DNA from: Thaumasiovibrio occultus
GTDB taxonomy: Bacteria; Pseudomonadota; Gammaproteobacteria; Enterobacterales; Vibrionaceae
Direction: 5' to 3'
Length of the DNA stretch: 64,000 nt
Assembly: GCA_019703815.1 (NCBI GenBank)
Contig: AP023053.1
Location: forward strand, 1,226,995-1,290,994
The stretch's first letter is position 1, and each line of letters begins with the position of its first letter. The position numbers and the translations under genes are program-made. The notes beneath the pieces were generated by a model, which was not told the origin of the DNA, searched no databases, and saw only the letters and a list, made by a program, of their open reading frames with translations. This document shows positions 37,307 through 45,860 of the stretch, piece after piece.

Positions 37307-38338
37307 TTATAGGGATTTTGCTAAGTGTTCACTGAGCTCTGGCAAGCCAGACTTGGTCAGATCGACACCTTTTTCTTGCGACACGAAGTAGCTCATGTAC
37401 TGCATTGGAACGACGGCCATCAGTTCATCAAACGCAGATTCTGGACGAACCAACACATAGTTGTTGAATTCGCTGCGTGGTTTCACGCCAATCAGGTACG
37501 CTTCTTTACCAATCTTACGCAGAGCGCGGAACAGGTTGTATGCTTTGTCTTCGGCGTCATCGAAGTTCTCAACCACCACGATACGGGTTGTATCAACAAT
37601 CGAGTTTTGCGCGCCGTGGATGAACTCTTCAAGATCAAACGACATCGCCGGTACACGCACGGTTTCAATCAGCTTTAACGCGCCTTCAACGGCGGTAACG
37701 TTGTTGATACCCGAGCCTGAAACCATCCATGCACTTGATGGCGCCATTTCCGCTAAGTGATGCTCAACGAACGCTTTTGATGCAGCGACAAACTCACCAA
37801 ATGCCGCCACGTCTTTCGCATAATCGGTCGCGCCTGGCTTACCGTTCAGAATGTCGGCCACTTTACATAGCATCAATGCTGAAGAGGTGTAGCCTTTGGT
37901 GCGGTAGATAACGCTTTCCACACCACAGCCGAATTCAATCGCCGCATCCGCTTCAGTCGCGATCGGTTTGGTTAAATCACCCACCAATGCGAGCGTGCGG
38001 TATTGCCCTTTCACGCGTTGTAGCGCGTTGTACGTCGAGAGGCTAGAGCCGCCTTGAGAGATGAAAATAAACAGGGTGTTTTCATCATATTTGCTCAAGT
38101 CGTGGTACACGGTGAAGTCGTATGGGTAGAAACACTCTACTGGGCATTCCATGCGGCTTGCAGCCACACGTGCAGCGTTCAGTGAGGTACCCGATGCCAC
38201 GATCACCACTTGCATCTTGCTCTTGTCTGCTGGCATCACTTTTTCAACGGCGGCCAGCATGGCTTCATCAAACTTACCTGAAGTGAGCTCGGCAAACATC
38301 GCTGGTTGCTGCTCGATATAGGTCATCATAGTGTTCAT
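37307..38338 (-). CDS. SIS-domain sugar-phosphate isomerase/deglycase
   Basis: 343 residues with two SIS domains. First: VVIVASGTSLNAARVAASRM and LFIFISQGGSSLSTYNALQR. Second: SSAWMVSGSGINNVTAVEGA, and the Glu/His motif LEEFIHGAQN. The overall layout resembles GlmS-like, AgaS and FrlB/GfrF deglycases, with FrlB-like spacing of the last part (PMQYMSYFVSQEKG). It is encoded last in a mannose-family PTS operon. Salmonella gfr and E. coli frl make this link for fructoselysine- or glucoselysine-phosphates. An amino-sugar or Amadori product is therefore the most likely substrate. The precise one is unknown. Confidence 0.85.
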   Translation of the reverse strand: MNTMMTYIEQQPAMFAELTSGKFDEAMLAAVEKVMPADKSKMQVVIVASGTSLNAARVAASRMECPVECFYPYDFTVYHDLSKYDENTLFIFISQGGSSLSTYNALQRVKGQYRTLALVGDLTKPIATEADAAIEFGCGVESVIYRTKGYTSSALMLCKVADILNGKPGATDYAKDVAAFGEFVAASKAFVEHHLAEMAPSSAWMVSGSGINNVTAVEGALKLIETVRVPAMSFDLEEFIHGAQNSIVDTTRIVVVENFDDAEDKAYNLFRALRKIGKEAYLIGVKPRSEFNNYVLVRPESAFDELMAVVPMQYMSYFVSQEKGVDLTKSGLPELSEHLAKSL

Positions 38339-38356
38339 TGTTCTTCCTTAACGTTC

Positions 38357-39205
38357 TTACAGCAGACCGATAGCTTTACCAGCAATACCGAATAGGATGA
38401 TGCCGACCAAGATCTTGTTCACTGAGTAACCTTTCTGGATCAAGCGGTAACACAGTAGCGTTGCACCCAGTGGTAGTAGGTTAGGTAGGATTTGATCCAA
38501 AATGTTTTGGAAGTTCACTACCGCACCTGAGATTTCAATCTCAGTGGCCAGGTTCAGTTTCACCATGGTGGCGGTCATACCACCGACACACATCAAACCG
38601 ACGATACCGAAGATCTTGTTGATGCGATCCATCACGTTGCCAGAGGCCATTTGGTCAATCAGCTTGGTACCCAGTTTGAAACCCAGGTTGAGACCGAACC
38701 AGCGCGTCACAAAGTTAGGAATGTTGAACAGCAATAGGAACATCAACATACCCATGATGGAGCCTTGCTGCGCCATACTGATACCGATACCACCAGCGAT
38801 GATGCGGAAGGTACCCCAGAAGAATGAGTCACCAATCCCTGACAACGGCGCCATCAGTGATGACTTGATGTTGTTGACGATGGTGTTTTCCATCTCTGGG
38901 TTTTTGCTCGCTTCTTTCTCTAGCGATGCGGCCACACCCAATACGAACGGTGACATAGCTGGCGTAATGTTAAACAGCGCCATGTTACGCTCTAGAGCGT
39001 CGGTAAAGCGTGGATCGTCTTCACCGTAGTAGGCTTTCAGTGCAGGGGTGATGGAGTAACAAAAACCCAGTGCCTGCATTTTTTCGTAGTTGAATGACAA
39101 CTCTAGCGTGTTAGAGCGCATGAAGATGTCACGTAGAACTTGCTTATCTAATTGGTCAATGGCGTCAGCTTTTTGTACTGGCTGAGCTACGTTCATGTTA
39201 CTCAT
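38357..39205 (-). CDS. PTS mannose/fructose/sorbose-family IID component
   Basis: 282 residues. The IID signature is clear: LRDIFMRSNTLELSFNYEKM, FNITPAMSPFVLGVAASLEK and SSLMAPLSGIGDSFFWGTFR. It is a membrane subunit that forms the sugar channel with IIC. It overlaps the IIC gene by 8 bases. Order in the operon: IIA, IIB, IIC, IID, SIS. Confidence 0.94.
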   Translation of the reverse strand: MSNMNVAQPVQKADAIDQLDKQVLRDIFMRSNTLELSFNYEKMQALGFCYSITPALKAYYGEDDPRFTDALERNMALFNITPAMSPFVLGVAASLEKEASKNPEMENTIVNNIKSSLMAPLSGIGDSFFWGTFRIIAGGIGISMAQQGSIMGMLMFLLLFNIPNFVTRWFGLNLGFKLGTKLIDQMASGNVMDRINKIFGIVGLMCVGGMTATMVKLNLATEIEISGAVVNFQNILDQILPNLLPLGATLLCYRLIQKGYSVNKILVGIILFGIAGKAIGLL

Positions 39206-39992
39206 AAATCACTACCTCACCGTCGTCTTCTTGGCTGTCGTTATGGTTGCTTGTGTTGTTTGAGCTAGAGCGTTCAGTTAGAACGATGGCGATAATGGCA
39301 CCCAATAGTGCGATACCCAGAATCGACAGTTTGAACAGAGTCGCAATCAAGAAACCTAGGTAGAAGAACACCTTGATATCTTTGTTCCACAGCAGTTTAA
39401 GCAACAATGCGAAACCAACTGCAGGCAGGATCTTCGCTGATACCGCGATACCATCCAGTACCACTTTCGGGATCATAGCAATCGCCGCTTCAACCGCGTC
39501 CACACCCATCAATACCGATAGGAAGGTCACCAGCATCATTGGAATTGCCATCCAAGAGAATAAGAACCAGTGCAGACGCGCCATCGCTTTGTGATCGCCT
39601 TTTTGTGCTAGCTCCATCGCCTTAGGCATACGAGTTGCACGAACGGTGTTCACGGTGATTTTTAGCGACTGAGTTAGCATCGCGATTGGCAGAGCCAGCG
39701 CCAGTGCGATCTCTACGCCTTGACCAGTCATCATTGCCAGTGCGGTACCCATTACTGAGCCAGTCACTGTGTCTGGTGGTGTTGCCGAGCCGATAGTTAC
39801 AACGCCCATGAATACCAACTCAAGCGCTGCACCCATGACGATACCGGTTTCCATATCACCCAACGCCAAGCCAACCAGTGGCGCAAGAACGATTGGGCGG
39901 TTAATCATCGGTGAACCGAACATATAGTCCATGTAACCGAACAGAGTAACTAGAGAAACGAGAAAGGCGGACCAAAGTGGTAACGTTTCCAT
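39198..39992 (-). CDS. PTS mannose/fructose/sorbose-family IIC component
   Basis: 264 residues, 6-8 membrane helices. Signatures: PMINRPIVLAPLVGLALGDM and LVFMGVVTIGSATPPDTVTG. The C-terminal tail is polar and Ser/Asn-rich (SSSNNTSNHNDSQEDDGEVV), longer than usual. It forms the translocation channel with IID. Confidence 0.93.
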   Translation of the reverse strand: METLPLWSAFLVSLVTLFGYMDYMFGSPMINRPIVLAPLVGLALGDMETGIVMGAALELVFMGVVTIGSATPPDTVTGSVMGTALAMMTGQGVEIALALALPIAMLTQSLKITVNTVRATRMPKAMELAQKGDHKAMARLHWFLFSWMAIPMMLVTFLSVLMGVDAVEAAIAMIPKVVLDGIAVSAKILPAVGFALLLKLLWNKDIKVFFYLGFLIATLFKLSILGIALLGAIIAIVLTERSSSNNTSNHNDSQEDDGEVVIYE

Positions 39993-40001
39993 GTATAACC
40001 T

Positions 40002-40472
40002 CTACAGATGTTTAGTTAGATCAATCTTCACGTCATCAGCAACCTGACGCGCTTCCATTTCAACGCCACGACCCGATAGCTCGGCGATCATTGCGCGGTG
40101 ATTATCATTCAGGAACACGGCATTATTCACTTGCACCGCACCTTCAGTTTTACGAATTGAACCCACGTTGATACTGGTAACCGCAGGAACCGCATCAGCA
40201 ATAAATTTCGCATCGTCTAACGTTTCCACAATCACAAAGAATTTCACTTTCTGATTGCGCTCGTCATTTAAAATGCTTGCCGCTTTTTCAACGGTACGCA
40301 CAATGGTTTTTTTATCTGATGGCGCCGACATCATTAATAATTTCTGACGGGTTTCATCTGCTGCAGCAACATCGTTTGCAATAAGAACGGCATTACAATC
40401 GATAGTCTTAAGCCAAGAGTAAACTACTTGACCATGCAGTAAGCGATGGTCAATTCGTAAATGTTTAATCAT
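40002..40472 (-). CDS. PTS mannose/fructose/sorbose-family IIB component
   Basis: 156 residues. The phosphorylated His is in LRIDHRLLHGQVVYSWLK. It receives phosphate from IIA and passes it to the incoming sugar. It lies 9 bases upstream of IIC and about 20 bases after IIA on the minus strand. Confidence 0.94.
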   Translation of the reverse strand: MIKHLRIDHRLLHGQVVYSWLKTIDCNAVLIANDVAAADETRQKLLMMSAPSDKKTIVRTVEKAASILNDERNQKVKFFVIVETLDDAKFIADAVPAVTSINVGSIRKTEGAVQVNNAVFLNDNHRAMIAELSGRGVEMEARQVADDVKIDLTKHL

Positions 40473-40491
40473 GATTGCCTCTAAATATTTA

Positions 40492-40884
40492 TTAGAATGA
40501 AATGCTTTGAATTGCTGATTTTCCGACTTCAGTAACGTGTGCCGCTAGTTGACCCACATCGCTAAATTCTGTGCGCTCCATGACCGCTTCGGTGACCAAA
40601 CTGATGTTTGAACCTGTCAGTGCAGCTGTTGGTTTTCTGTCTGTACAGATCTGTGCAGACACTTGGAAAGGCGTTCCTGATGGTACGTCAGTACAGAACA
40701 GCACGCCGTGGCCTTGATCCACTTTGTCGTATGCGGCCAGTAGTAACTCTTCCAGATCTTCGCGTGAAGTCCCTTCAATAAAGTCCACATATTCAACATC
40801 TTGCTGCTCACCCACAATTGCAGTGACTGCGCTTTTAATACCTGATGCAAAGTTGATGTGCCCAGTGACGATGATACCGATCAT
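40492..40884 (-). CDS. PTS mannose/fructose/sorbose-family IIA component
   Basis: 130 residues from ATG 40884 with AGAGAGG upstream. The phosphorylated His is in IIVTGHINFASGIKSAV. The C-terminal part contains GVLFCTDVPSGTPFQVSAQI. A longer open frame continues upstream to 41019, but it would run through the operators and the CRP site, so the shorter start is right. First gene of the operon. Confidence 0.93.
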   Translation of the reverse strand: MIGIIVTGHINFASGIKSAVTAIVGEQQDVEYVDFIEGTSREDLEELLLAAYDKVDQGHGVLFCTDVPSGTPFQVSAQICTDRKPTAALTGSNISLVTEAVMERTEFSDVGQLAAHVTEVGKSAIQSISF

Positions 40885-40909
40885 TACTACCTCTCTTAGA
40901 AAAACGTGA

Positions 40910-40943
40910 CCTGTACAGTCTGATTTATTTCTGTATGTACAGG
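40910..40943. promoter_or_regulatory. Putative GntR operators of the PTS operon
   Basis: CCTGTACAG at 40910-40918 and CTGTATGTACAGG at 40931-40943, facing each other. The 12-mer of the latter equals, inverted, the site at 23915-23926 in front of the GntR gene. They lie between the predicted start point and the IIA ATG, where a bound repressor would block transcription. Confidence 0.6.
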
Positions 40944-40953
40944 TTGTGAATGC

Positions 40954-40996
40954 ATAGTATTTGATAGAGTTATCAGCAACAGTGATTGATTTCACA
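40954..40996 (-). promoter_or_regulatory. Putative CRP site and -10 box of the PTS operon
   Basis: On the minus strand TGTGAAATCAATCACT (40996-40981) matches CRP's TGTGA-N6-TCACA in 9 of 10 positions. A TACTAT hexamer (40959-40954) follows. If transcription starts near 40947, the CRP site is centred 41.5 bases upstream, the classic class II position. Confidence 0.55.
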
Positions 40997-41538
40997 AAAA
41001 AGTTTTTAAATGTCGTCAAATAAACAAATGGGTGACGGGGATCTATTTTAGAAGTTTGGGAAAGATATTTTGTCTAACCAAGATCACAGATATGTTTAAT
41101 AGGAGAATAAACCCAAAACAATATATAAACGACAATAAAATTAGACAATGCGTGTTCTGATTAATAAAAATTACTTTTATGATGAAAAGGAAGGAATAAA
41201 CGCTCTCATATTTTCTAGCTTAGCGATGTAGATAGATAATATCTCCACACCAGATCTTACAACAAAACAAAAACAAGCCATTCAAATAAAAACAAAGAGA
41301 TAGATTATTTACAGAGCATTAACCACAAATTAACTACAAATAGCTTGAGATAATGTGATTACATTTATCGAAGTCATCGGCTTTTCTAACCAAAGCCCCT
41401 TTAGGCATCGACAACTAACAGCCTAATTGATGACCACAAATTCAGTTCGTCATTAGCGAGTTTACTGCTCTATCTCACTGTTTTATTACTAAAATTATCG
41501 ATAATGTCATCAATTTAGAAACGCGCAGTTGATCCGAC
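40997..41538. other. AT-rich intergenic region, no gene seen
   Basis: A 540-base AT-rich gap between the PTS control region and the novel two-gene unit. It should hold the promoter of the plus-strand genes. No gene or clear palindrome seen. Confidence 0.5.
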
Positions 41539-43626
41539 ATGAACAAGATTGAACACTACAATTTAGAACACGCAAAAAAGCAGTCAAAGATACTTAAAGA
41601 CAAGATTTCTCTCATAAATGACAACGGTCTTGTAGACCGATTTATTCACGCTTTACGCCAATTCCAGCTCCTACCACTTAAACACACATCAGATAGTCGC
41701 TCTTTTTATCTTAAGTTGGACGATGTCACTCTGTGGGGCGTTCAAGATTCAGCACCCCGTCATTACAAGAGTGTTGATCAAATTGAAGCCGATCTTCCAA
41801 CCCTAACCATGGCGATGGAAACCGGTTGGACGCTCCCAAACAATGCCGACCTGAGCCAATTTATAGCCCAATTCGAGCAAGCCTGGGACGCCAATCAGGT
41901 CCCGGTATTGAGAGAACAATTAAGTAGTGCCGTTATTCCCAGCCAGCAAGGACTGATTGATAGGGGCAACATCGTCGATTTCGCAGAGTCTTACGGCTCG
42001 TACAATACCGAAATACTGCTAACAAGACCTTTTGTAGAAAGCCAGATAGCGGCCATGGAGGCCGTTCACCAATTAAAGCAACATATCAGCGACGAAAACT
42101 TCGATTCCAGCATCAAATTCATTGAGGATTTAAAATCGCTTAATGACGCATTAAAAGCAGCCAACTTTGAGCTAGATTTTGAATATTCCAACCCTGTGGT
42201 GACCAAGCTTGGTGGCGGAAACGAAAGCATCACTGAACAACTGAATGAACTCTCCCAGCTCTTTACTCAGTTATGGCCAACAGAGATACCCGATCACCTA
42301 AAATACGGTACACCTTTTTCTAGAGCTTACAGCCTGCTCACCCGGAATTGGTTACTGTGGTACCAAGACAGCAAAACCATTGATAATTATCTTGAATGGC
42401 AAAAAGTCTATGTCACCGACAACTTCGATGAAAAATATCAGTTCTTGAGCACTAACCTAGCCAAGCTAAAACTGCGTGATTTCAACAGCAATTTTGCCAG
42501 CTACATACCCGCATCAACGATGGAGTATCTCCACACCCTAGAAGCGTTAGATTTTCAAGTAAAGCAGTGCTGTGCTAACAACCAGCAACTCCTTGGCCTT
42601 GCAACAGGGCTATTCCCGCTGACCGAGGATCACTCGGTAGAAACCTGCGCTAAGGTAAGTGAACTGCAAGAAACACAGCGTGAATATTACGCTCGCTATA
42701 CCCAAATTATTCCGCTGGAAAACCACAAAGTAATTAACCAATTACCCGAACTCATTAAGCAGACTCAAACTCAGCTTAGTTCGCTCTATGTCCCTTCAAC
42801 GACGCTCGCGGACCTAACTCATTGTGAGCAGATCCAGCGTCCTTCGATTCCCCTGCTGGCCCACGTTCTTGCCGAGCAAATTGAATTTCAAGTTAACGTT
42901 GCTGAACGTGTAATAGAGCGCGGCGATACCGTTGAAGCGCTGCAGAAAGCACTTAACCAGTTAAACAGTGCGGTATATAACTCGTTTGAAAACATGAGGC
43001 AATTTGAAGCACTGTGCCATGAAGAAAAAATCGGCGCCGTGCCTTGCCAACGTTGGCAAACATGCTGGCAACAAGCGCTTATAACAAGCTTAGAGAAAGT
43101 GAACGTTCTGCTCGCCTTCTCACTGCCTACGGTTGAAGGCTGGTACTTCGCACCTATCGTCATTGAGCAGGTCACCGCTCATATCAAGGCACTCGAAGAG
43201 CACTTTTTACATGAAGTAATTTACAGTTATCAGAAATATTTTGGTACAAAAAACGCGGAAGTGTTTGAACAGCTCTCTTACGACAAACTGCAATTTCAGC
43301 TCCATACACAGTTACTTCAGCAATGCTTTGAACGTGTTAGTGCGAAAATGCAAGAAATCTTCTCACGTCCAATTCCAGACGACCTAACGCAGTGGCTCCA
43401 GGACTGGGCAAATCAAAACTTAGCATCGCTACAACAGCTTACCGCCCATTCCGGCGTTCTTTCTTCCAACCTTATTGGTCAGCTAGGCAGCATGAGGATC
43501 AACGCATTGAACGAAATGGTCAAAGACGCCGAACAACTAGAGCAGATGCTGAAACAGCGAGATAAACACTTTGTTTCTTTGATGTTCAAAATGGAACAAG
43601 AACTTGAAGCATTAGCCAACCATTAA
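41539..43626 (+). CDS. Large predicted all-helical protein of unknown family (gene 1 of a two-gene unit)
   Basis: 695 residues from ATG 41539, cytosolic (no signal or membrane helix). It is rich in Gln, Leu and Glu with many helix-forming stretches, for example VHQLKQHISDENFDSSIKFI and LNEMVKDAEQLEQMLKQRDK. No Walker A, GTPase, helicase, nuclease or protease motif is visible. Ten Cys are scattered. The start has no clear ribosome site. The next gene starts 24 bases downstream on the same strand. I do not recognise it. Confidence 0.8.
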   Translation: MNKIEHYNLEHAKKQSKILKDKISLINDNGLVDRFIHALRQFQLLPLKHTSDSRSFYLKLDDVTLWGVQDSAPRHYKSVDQIEADLPTLTMAMETGWTLPNNADLSQFIAQFEQAWDANQVPVLREQLSSAVIPSQQGLIDRGNIVDFAESYGSYNTEILLTRPFVESQIAAMEAVHQLKQHISDENFDSSIKFIEDLKSLNDALKAANFELDFEYSNPVVTKLGGGNESITEQLNELSQLFTQLWPTEIPDHLKYGTPFSRAYSLLTRNWLLWYQDSKTIDNYLEWQKVYVTDNFDEKYQFLSTNLAKLKLRDFNSNFASYIPASTMEYLHTLEALDFQVKQCCANNQQLLGLATGLFPLTEDHSVETCAKVSELQETQREYYARYTQIIPLENHKVINQLPELIKQTQTQLSSLYVPSTTLADLTHCEQIQRPSIPLLAHVLAEQIEFQVNVAERVIERGDTVEALQKALNQLNSAVYNSFENMRQFEALCHEEKIGAVPCQRWQTCWQQALITSLEKVNVLLAFSLPTVEGWYFAPIVIEQVTAHIKALEEHFLHEVIYSYQKYFGTKNAEVFEQLSYDKLQFQLHTQLLQQCFERVSAKMQEIFSRPIPDDLTQWLQDWANQNLASLQQLTAHSGVLSSNLIGQLGSMRINALNEMVKDAEQLEQMLKQRDKHFVSLMFKMEQELEALANH

Positions 43627-43650
43627 CCTATTGAGCAGTAAGGACAAGGT

Positions 43651-44484
43651 ATGAAACTTATAGACACATTAGTCAGCTGGGGCGAGAAAGCGATTGGCTA
43701 TATTAATACCATCGCGAATGGCGCAAGTTCACTTTCGTCTGTCGAAAGCAATGCACCCATCACCAGCTACGAGCCCGACAAGCTGCGCATCGCCGAAATT
43801 GAGCGCGATACGCAACTGCAATTGGCAGACAAAGAAGCTGAACGTATTGAGCTGATGACCCAAGCCAAGATCGCGCTGATCCGCGAAGAAGGAAATTTCC
43901 AACTCGCTATTGAACAGGCGCGTCTGCATGGCTTAGAGCAAACCGCGCTGATGGTCGAGAGAATGCGTGAGCGAGTTACCGACGTCGCCCGACTGAGAAT
44001 AGAGATCATCAACAACGCCACGCTAGAGGTCGTAAAAGACGTTGAGGCCTTTTACGCTACCATTGAGACCAAGATGCAACAAGATGACCGCGATTTCGAC
44101 GATGTTCGTCTTCCTGCATTGTTAGAGAAACTGGCATCCTTCCCGCCAGACTCGGCTTCTCACCGCCTGTTTGAAAAACGGATCAGCGATTTAATTGAAA
44201 ACCAGCTGAGCAGCCAAGCGCAACATTTAGAGGCAATGTACCAGCGCCAGCAGTTAGTGATCGCCGGTATCAACCACACCGCGCTCGCCATCACGCAGCA
44301 CAGCAATGCGATGGAAGAAAAATTGATTGATTGCGTTGTGGCGCATCAGTCACAGCATGCGGCGCACCCGCGTGATGTACCACTTAACCATATCGCGCAA
44401 CCGCAGCTAGCACCAGCCACTAGTGATTCACAAACACGCGGCGTTTCCGATCAAGGTGCCAGGTTGCGACTTGAAAACCAGTAA
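43651..44484 (+). CDS. Coiled-coil protein of unknown family (gene 2 of the unit)
   Basis: 277 residues from ATG 43651 with AAGGA upstream. The N-terminus (MKLIDTLVSWGEKAIGYINT) is amphipathic and may bind a membrane. A long charged helix follows (about 45-150; IAEIERDTQLQLADKEAERI, NFQLAIEQARLHGLEQTALM), then a helical part with LPALLEKLASFPPDSASHRL. The tail is disordered. No known domain is recognised. Tight spacing indicates co-expression with the 695-residue protein. Confidence 0.8.
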   Translation: MKLIDTLVSWGEKAIGYINTIANGASSLSSVESNAPITSYEPDKLRIAEIERDTQLQLADKEAERIELMTQAKIALIREEGNFQLAIEQARLHGLEQTALMVERMRERVTDVARLRIEIINNATLEVVKDVEAFYATIETKMQQDDRDFDDVRLPALLEKLASFPPDSASHRLFEKRISDLIENQLSSQAQHLEAMYQRQQLVIAGINHTALAITQHSNAMEEKLIDCVVAHQSQHAAHPRDVPLNHIAQPQLAPATSDSQTRGVSDQGARLRLENQ

Positions 44485-44505
44485 GCCTCGTTGGCACTGT
44501 CTCTT

Positions 44506-44533
44506 GCGATGTAGCGCACTGTCGCTGCATCGC
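44506..44533 (+). terminator. Probable terminator of the two-gene unit
   Basis: GCGATGTAGCG pairs with CGCTGCATCGC (one G-T pair) across six bases. A TTTT lies eight bases later. Confidence 0.55.
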
Positions 44534-44806
44534 GGTGACTTTTCGCCGCCTCATTTACTTTTTCGCCTCCATTTACCTTTGCAACACACTTTTCTTGCCA
44601 ATTGAGGGCTCGTATGCAGGCTTTGCTGCATTTTTTGGCGACCTCGCGCGTTGTTTCCTCGAAACAGATCGCAAGATGGGAAGAGGCGGGGCTATCTGGC
44701 GACGATTGATTGGATCGGCCGATTTAAGCTCACTATAGTAGAGCGCATCGACGTTGATGTACTGCTCAACGCTAATGTAACGATTAAGGACGATCACTCA
44801 GCTATC

Positions 44807-45130
44807 ATGTCGCTAAAATTATTAAAACAGTATAAAAATACCGATAACTTCACGCTATGGGCAGATGCTGACAGCGGTTTCGAGGTCGAGATTTTTCTTG
44901 CGGCGATCCAACCATTAGGGGTGAAAGTCGTCTCTTTGGAGATCATTTCAATCGCGCCAGCTGAGACATGCCATACCATCATCACAAAGCAAGGCGTGAT
45001 TTATCTCTCTCGCACTTTCGATGAGTTTCCCGGCGTGACGCTGTTTAGTAAAAGCGCCACCACGATGGCCGCGCTCGCTGCGTGCCTTGAACAATCCGGG
45101 GAGTTTGCGATCACCGATCCGCAAAGCTAA
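44807..45130 (+). CDS. Small hypothetical protein, immunity-like
   Basis: 107 residues from ATG 44807 (MSLKLLKQYKNTDNFTLWAD). The frame is open back to 44651, so a longer start is possible. Strand-rich: GFEVEIFLAAIQPLGVKVVS and GVTLFSKSATTMAALAACLE. No ribosome site is near the ATG. No family is recognised. It precedes a SMI1/KNR4-like gene by 80 bases, as in immunity gene arrays. That role is inference. Confidence 0.5.
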   Translation: MSLKLLKQYKNTDNFTLWADADSGFEVEIFLAAIQPLGVKVVSLEIISIAPAETCHTIITKQGVIYLSRTFDEFPGVTLFSKSATTMAALAACLEQSGEFAITDPQS

Positions 45131-45210
45131 ACCCAGACACTCGGCCCCCCAGTAAACACTAGGCAAAGGCTAAACAACGGCCATTAACCCCACAGGAAGT
45201 CACAGTCTCG

Positions 45211-45750
45211 ATGGACAGTTCGCAGTTTGAAAAAGACATCACCACACTAGAGCGTTTGCTGGCGCAATCCCAAGGCCAGTTTATTGAGATTGGCGCTGAA
45301 GCGCCCTGCTCCTTTACCCAACTCAAAGCCTATTCTGACGCCGAACTCACTGCTTTTGAGGAAGCCCATTCACTGCGTTTACCTGCGGCTTATCGCGACT
45401 TTTTGCTGCGAATAGGGGCATGTGAAGTCTTTTCCTTTCAAGGCTCACATCGCGCGATCACCTTCTACCCGCTCGATGAGATCTTTGCGCTATACGCCGA
45501 CTGCTTTGCTCAACCTGAAGAGTGGTTATTTGATAAGTTTCTGCCGATTGGTATCGACAATAGCCTGCAAGAAAGCTTGGTCTTCGGGTTTGGTTTTTCA
45601 CAGCCGCAGCAATTTTTCCTGCTTTATCACGACTATTATCTCGATGAACTAGATGACGAGAATGATCCCCACTTTCCGGCCTTTTTCACCGCTTTTGAAC
45701 GCTATCTTTGCCAACTTATCACCCATCGAGGCCGGTTATCCCCGCACTAA
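45211..45750 (+). CDS. SMI1/KNR4 (SUKH-like) family protein
   Basis: 179 residues. SUKH signature: YSDAELTAFEEAHSLRLPAA followed by YRDFLLRIGACEVF, then ITFYPLDEIFALYADCFAQP. The C-terminus has LLYHDYYLDELDDENDPHFP. Proteins of this family are often immunity proteins against polymorphic toxins. No toxin gene is seen nearby. It lies after another small immunity-like gene, so this may be an orphan immunity cluster. Confidence 0.85.
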   Translation: MDSSQFEKDITTLERLLAQSQGQFIEIGAEAPCSFTQLKAYSDAELTAFEEAHSLRLPAAYRDFLLRIGACEVFSFQGSHRAITFYPLDEIFALYADCFAQPEEWLFDKFLPIGIDNSLQESLVFGFGFSQPQQFFLLYHDYYLDELDDENDPHFPAFFTAFERYLCQLITHRGRLSPH

Positions 45751-45814
45751 GCAATTGCCCATTCCGCCGCTTTACCACGCTGTTTACAGTGTAAATATCC
45801 CAATGGCGCGATCA

Positions 45815-45844
45815 AAAAAGCCTGCGTAAAAACGCAGGCTTTTG
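45815..45844. terminator. Bidirectional terminator
   Basis: AAAAGCCTGCG pairs with CGCAGGCTTTT across TAAAAA. It serves both the SUKH-like gene and the minus-strand ABC-F gene. Confidence 0.85.
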
Positions 45845-45860
45845 CTTATCTCAAGACGGT

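Noticed and set aside
40885-41019. N-terminal extension of PTS IIA to 41019
   Set aside because: It would cover the CRP site, the -10 box and the GntR operators. The ATG at 40884 has a good ribosome site and gives a normal IIA start.
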